DNA of 64,000 bases from an uncultured Lachnospiraceae bacterium. GTDB taxonomy: Bacteria; Bacillota; Clostridia; Lachnospirales; Lachnospiraceae. The stretch is taken from contig CAKRQV010000007.1 in NCBI GenBank assembly GCA_934394565.1, forward strand, positions 62,001 to 126,000, given 5' to 3'. A program made the translations under genes and the position numbers. The notes beneath the pieces are model-generated. The model searched no databases. It saw only the letters and a program-made list of their open reading frames with translations, and was not told where the DNA came from. Within the stretch, counting starts at the first letter, position 1. The number at the start of each line of letters is the position of its first letter. This document shows, one piece after another, positions 63,526-64,000 of the stretch.

Positions 63526-63744
63526 TTATTCTGCAAGTAATATAATATTCTGTGCCATTTTGCGGTCAATACCGATTTTGGTATCCTTGACAAGAACAAT
63601 AAAATAGTCGTGAAGTTTTGAAAGGAGCTGCACCTGACTTCCTGCCACAAAGCCCAGGGATTCCAGATAATGCTTATGCTTGTCCGTTCCACAGACCTTC
63701 ACGATCCGGTAATTTTTTTCAAATTCTGCTAAATTCAACGGCAT
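63526..63744 (-). CDS. FeoA-like SH3-fold protein
   Basis: A 72-residue protein with the FeoA pattern KHKHYLESLGFVAGSQVQLLSKLHDYFIVLV. FeoA domains bind FeoB or serve as the C-terminal module of DtxR-type metalloregulators. It is separate from the FeoA-FeoB fusion at 10437-12776. It is co-transcribed with the GGDEF-EAL gene behind a perfect palindrome, which suggests a metal-linked regulatory role. A GGAGG lies 16 bases before the ATG. Confidence 0.8.
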   Translation of the reverse strand: MPLNLAEFEKNYRIVKVCGTDKHKHYLESLGFVAGSQVQLLSKLHDYFIVLVKDTKIGIDRKMAQNIILLAE

Positions 63745-63766
63745 CTTATCTGTATCGCCTCCGTCA

Positions 63767-63780
63767 TTAGTATATACTAA
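63767..63780 (-). promoter_or_regulatory. Perfect palindrome at the start of the FeoA-GGDEF-EAL transcript
   Basis: TTAGTATATACTAA, a 14-base perfect dyad just after the -10. Its TTAG/CTAA ends resemble DtxR/IdeR-type operators, but this is only a likeness. Confidence 0.55.
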
Positions 63781-63783
63781 CCG

Positions 63784-63812
63784 ATTATAGTATCAAATAA
63801 CCGTTTTGTAAA
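63784..63812 (-). promoter_or_regulatory. Sigma-A promoter of the FeoA-GGDEF-EAL unit
   Basis: TTTACA, 17 bases, TATAAT on the minus strand, followed at once by the palindrome at 63767-63780. Confidence 0.75.
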
Positions 63813-63816
63813 GCAT

Positions 63817-63870
63817 AAAAAAAACTGCTGTATAACTTCCTTTTCAGGAACTATACAACAGCTTTTTCTT
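63817..63870 (-). terminator. Terminator after the S1-domain gene
   Basis: CTGTTGTATAGTTCC pairs with GGAAGTTATACAGCAG on the minus strand and is followed by eight T. Confidence 0.9.
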
Positions 63871-63923
63871 ATATACAGACTGTATGGCTCAAGTCAGCCA
63901 ATACAGCTTTCACATTTAAATGA

Positions 63924-64000
63924 TTATCTCTGGTCAGCCGGAACATCCTTGATGGAGAAGCTGATACGTCCCATCTTGTCCTTGCCCAGGCATACGACTT
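63924..64000 (-). CDS. S1-domain protein, C-terminal end (probably polynucleotide phosphorylase)
   Basis: Only the last 25 codons are present: VVCLGKDKMGRISFSIKDVP then ADQR and the stop. The GRISFSIKD stretch is the end of an S1 RNA-binding domain. In this position and with a terminator after it, Pnp is the most likely protein, but RpsA-like or other S1 proteins are possible. Confidence 0.55.
   Translation of the reverse strand, partial: VVCLGKDKMGRISFSIKDVPADQR

Overview
The window is about 64 kb of low-to-mid GC Firmicute chromosome. It is most likely a Lachnospiraceae acetogen of the Blautia type. The reasons are the strong AGGAGG-type ribosome binding sites, the near-consensus sigma-A promoters with 17-base spacers, the housekeeping gene orders (rpsP-khpA-rimM-trmD-rplS, plsX-acpP-rnc-smc-ftsY, DUF512-der-plsY) and a complete acetyl-CoA synthase/CO dehydrogenase cluster. 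No rRNA, tRNA, CRISPR array, prophage or transposase was seen. Nearly all genes are on the minus strand.

Layout. 1-13 kb: partial Fe-S scaffold gene, small monooxygenase, TraX-like membrane protein, beta-helix transferase, topB, asd-argH, queH, an SsuBC-type ABC transporter without its binding protein, and a feoA-feoB fusion. 13-14.3 kb: a secreted phage-tail-lysozyme-like protein. 14.5-30.1 kb: the Wood-Ljungdahl region. Its main operon runs from a sigma-A promoter near 30.1 kb through a His/Cys-rich small protein, cooT, metF, cooC, acsA (CODH), cooC, acsB (ACS), acsD, acsC and acsE, and ends at a terminator. Two further units follow: acsV (corrinoid activator) plus DUF3786, then fchA plus folD. 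30.3-51 kb: phospholipid, GTPase, nucleotide, ribosome, SRP and fatty-acid housekeeping genes. 51-54.5 kb: a lipoprotein, then a metal P-type ATPase with a DUF6110-type partner under a CsoR-like operator. 54.6-61.3 kb: DUF711/ACT pair, walJ-like, coaE, polA, zinc-finger membrane protein, dut. 61.5-63.8 kb: a FeoA-like protein and a GGDEF-EAL protein behind a palindromic operator. The right edge holds the end of an S1-domain protein, probably pnp.

How the genes work together. FchA and FolD interconvert formyl-derived C1 units on tetrahydrofolate, and MetF reduces them to methyl-THF. AcsE passes the methyl group to the corrinoid protein AcsCD, which AcsV re-activates. CODH (AcsA) and ACS (AcsB) join methyl, CO and CoA. 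CooC, CooT and possibly the His/Cys-rich protein supply nickel. fhs, formate dehydrogenase and metV are not in the window.

The least expected signals are non-coding. Two large foldback elements (1709-1992 and 10164-10426) share a conserved skeleton but have unrelated arm sequences, with many compensatory base changes. They look like one structured RNA or palindromic repeat family, and each fills the gap between convergent genes. A third foldback of a different family lies at 4847-5061, upstream of topB. Another clear point is that FolD lacks the two residues needed for cyclohydrolase activity and lies next to FchA, which can supply it.
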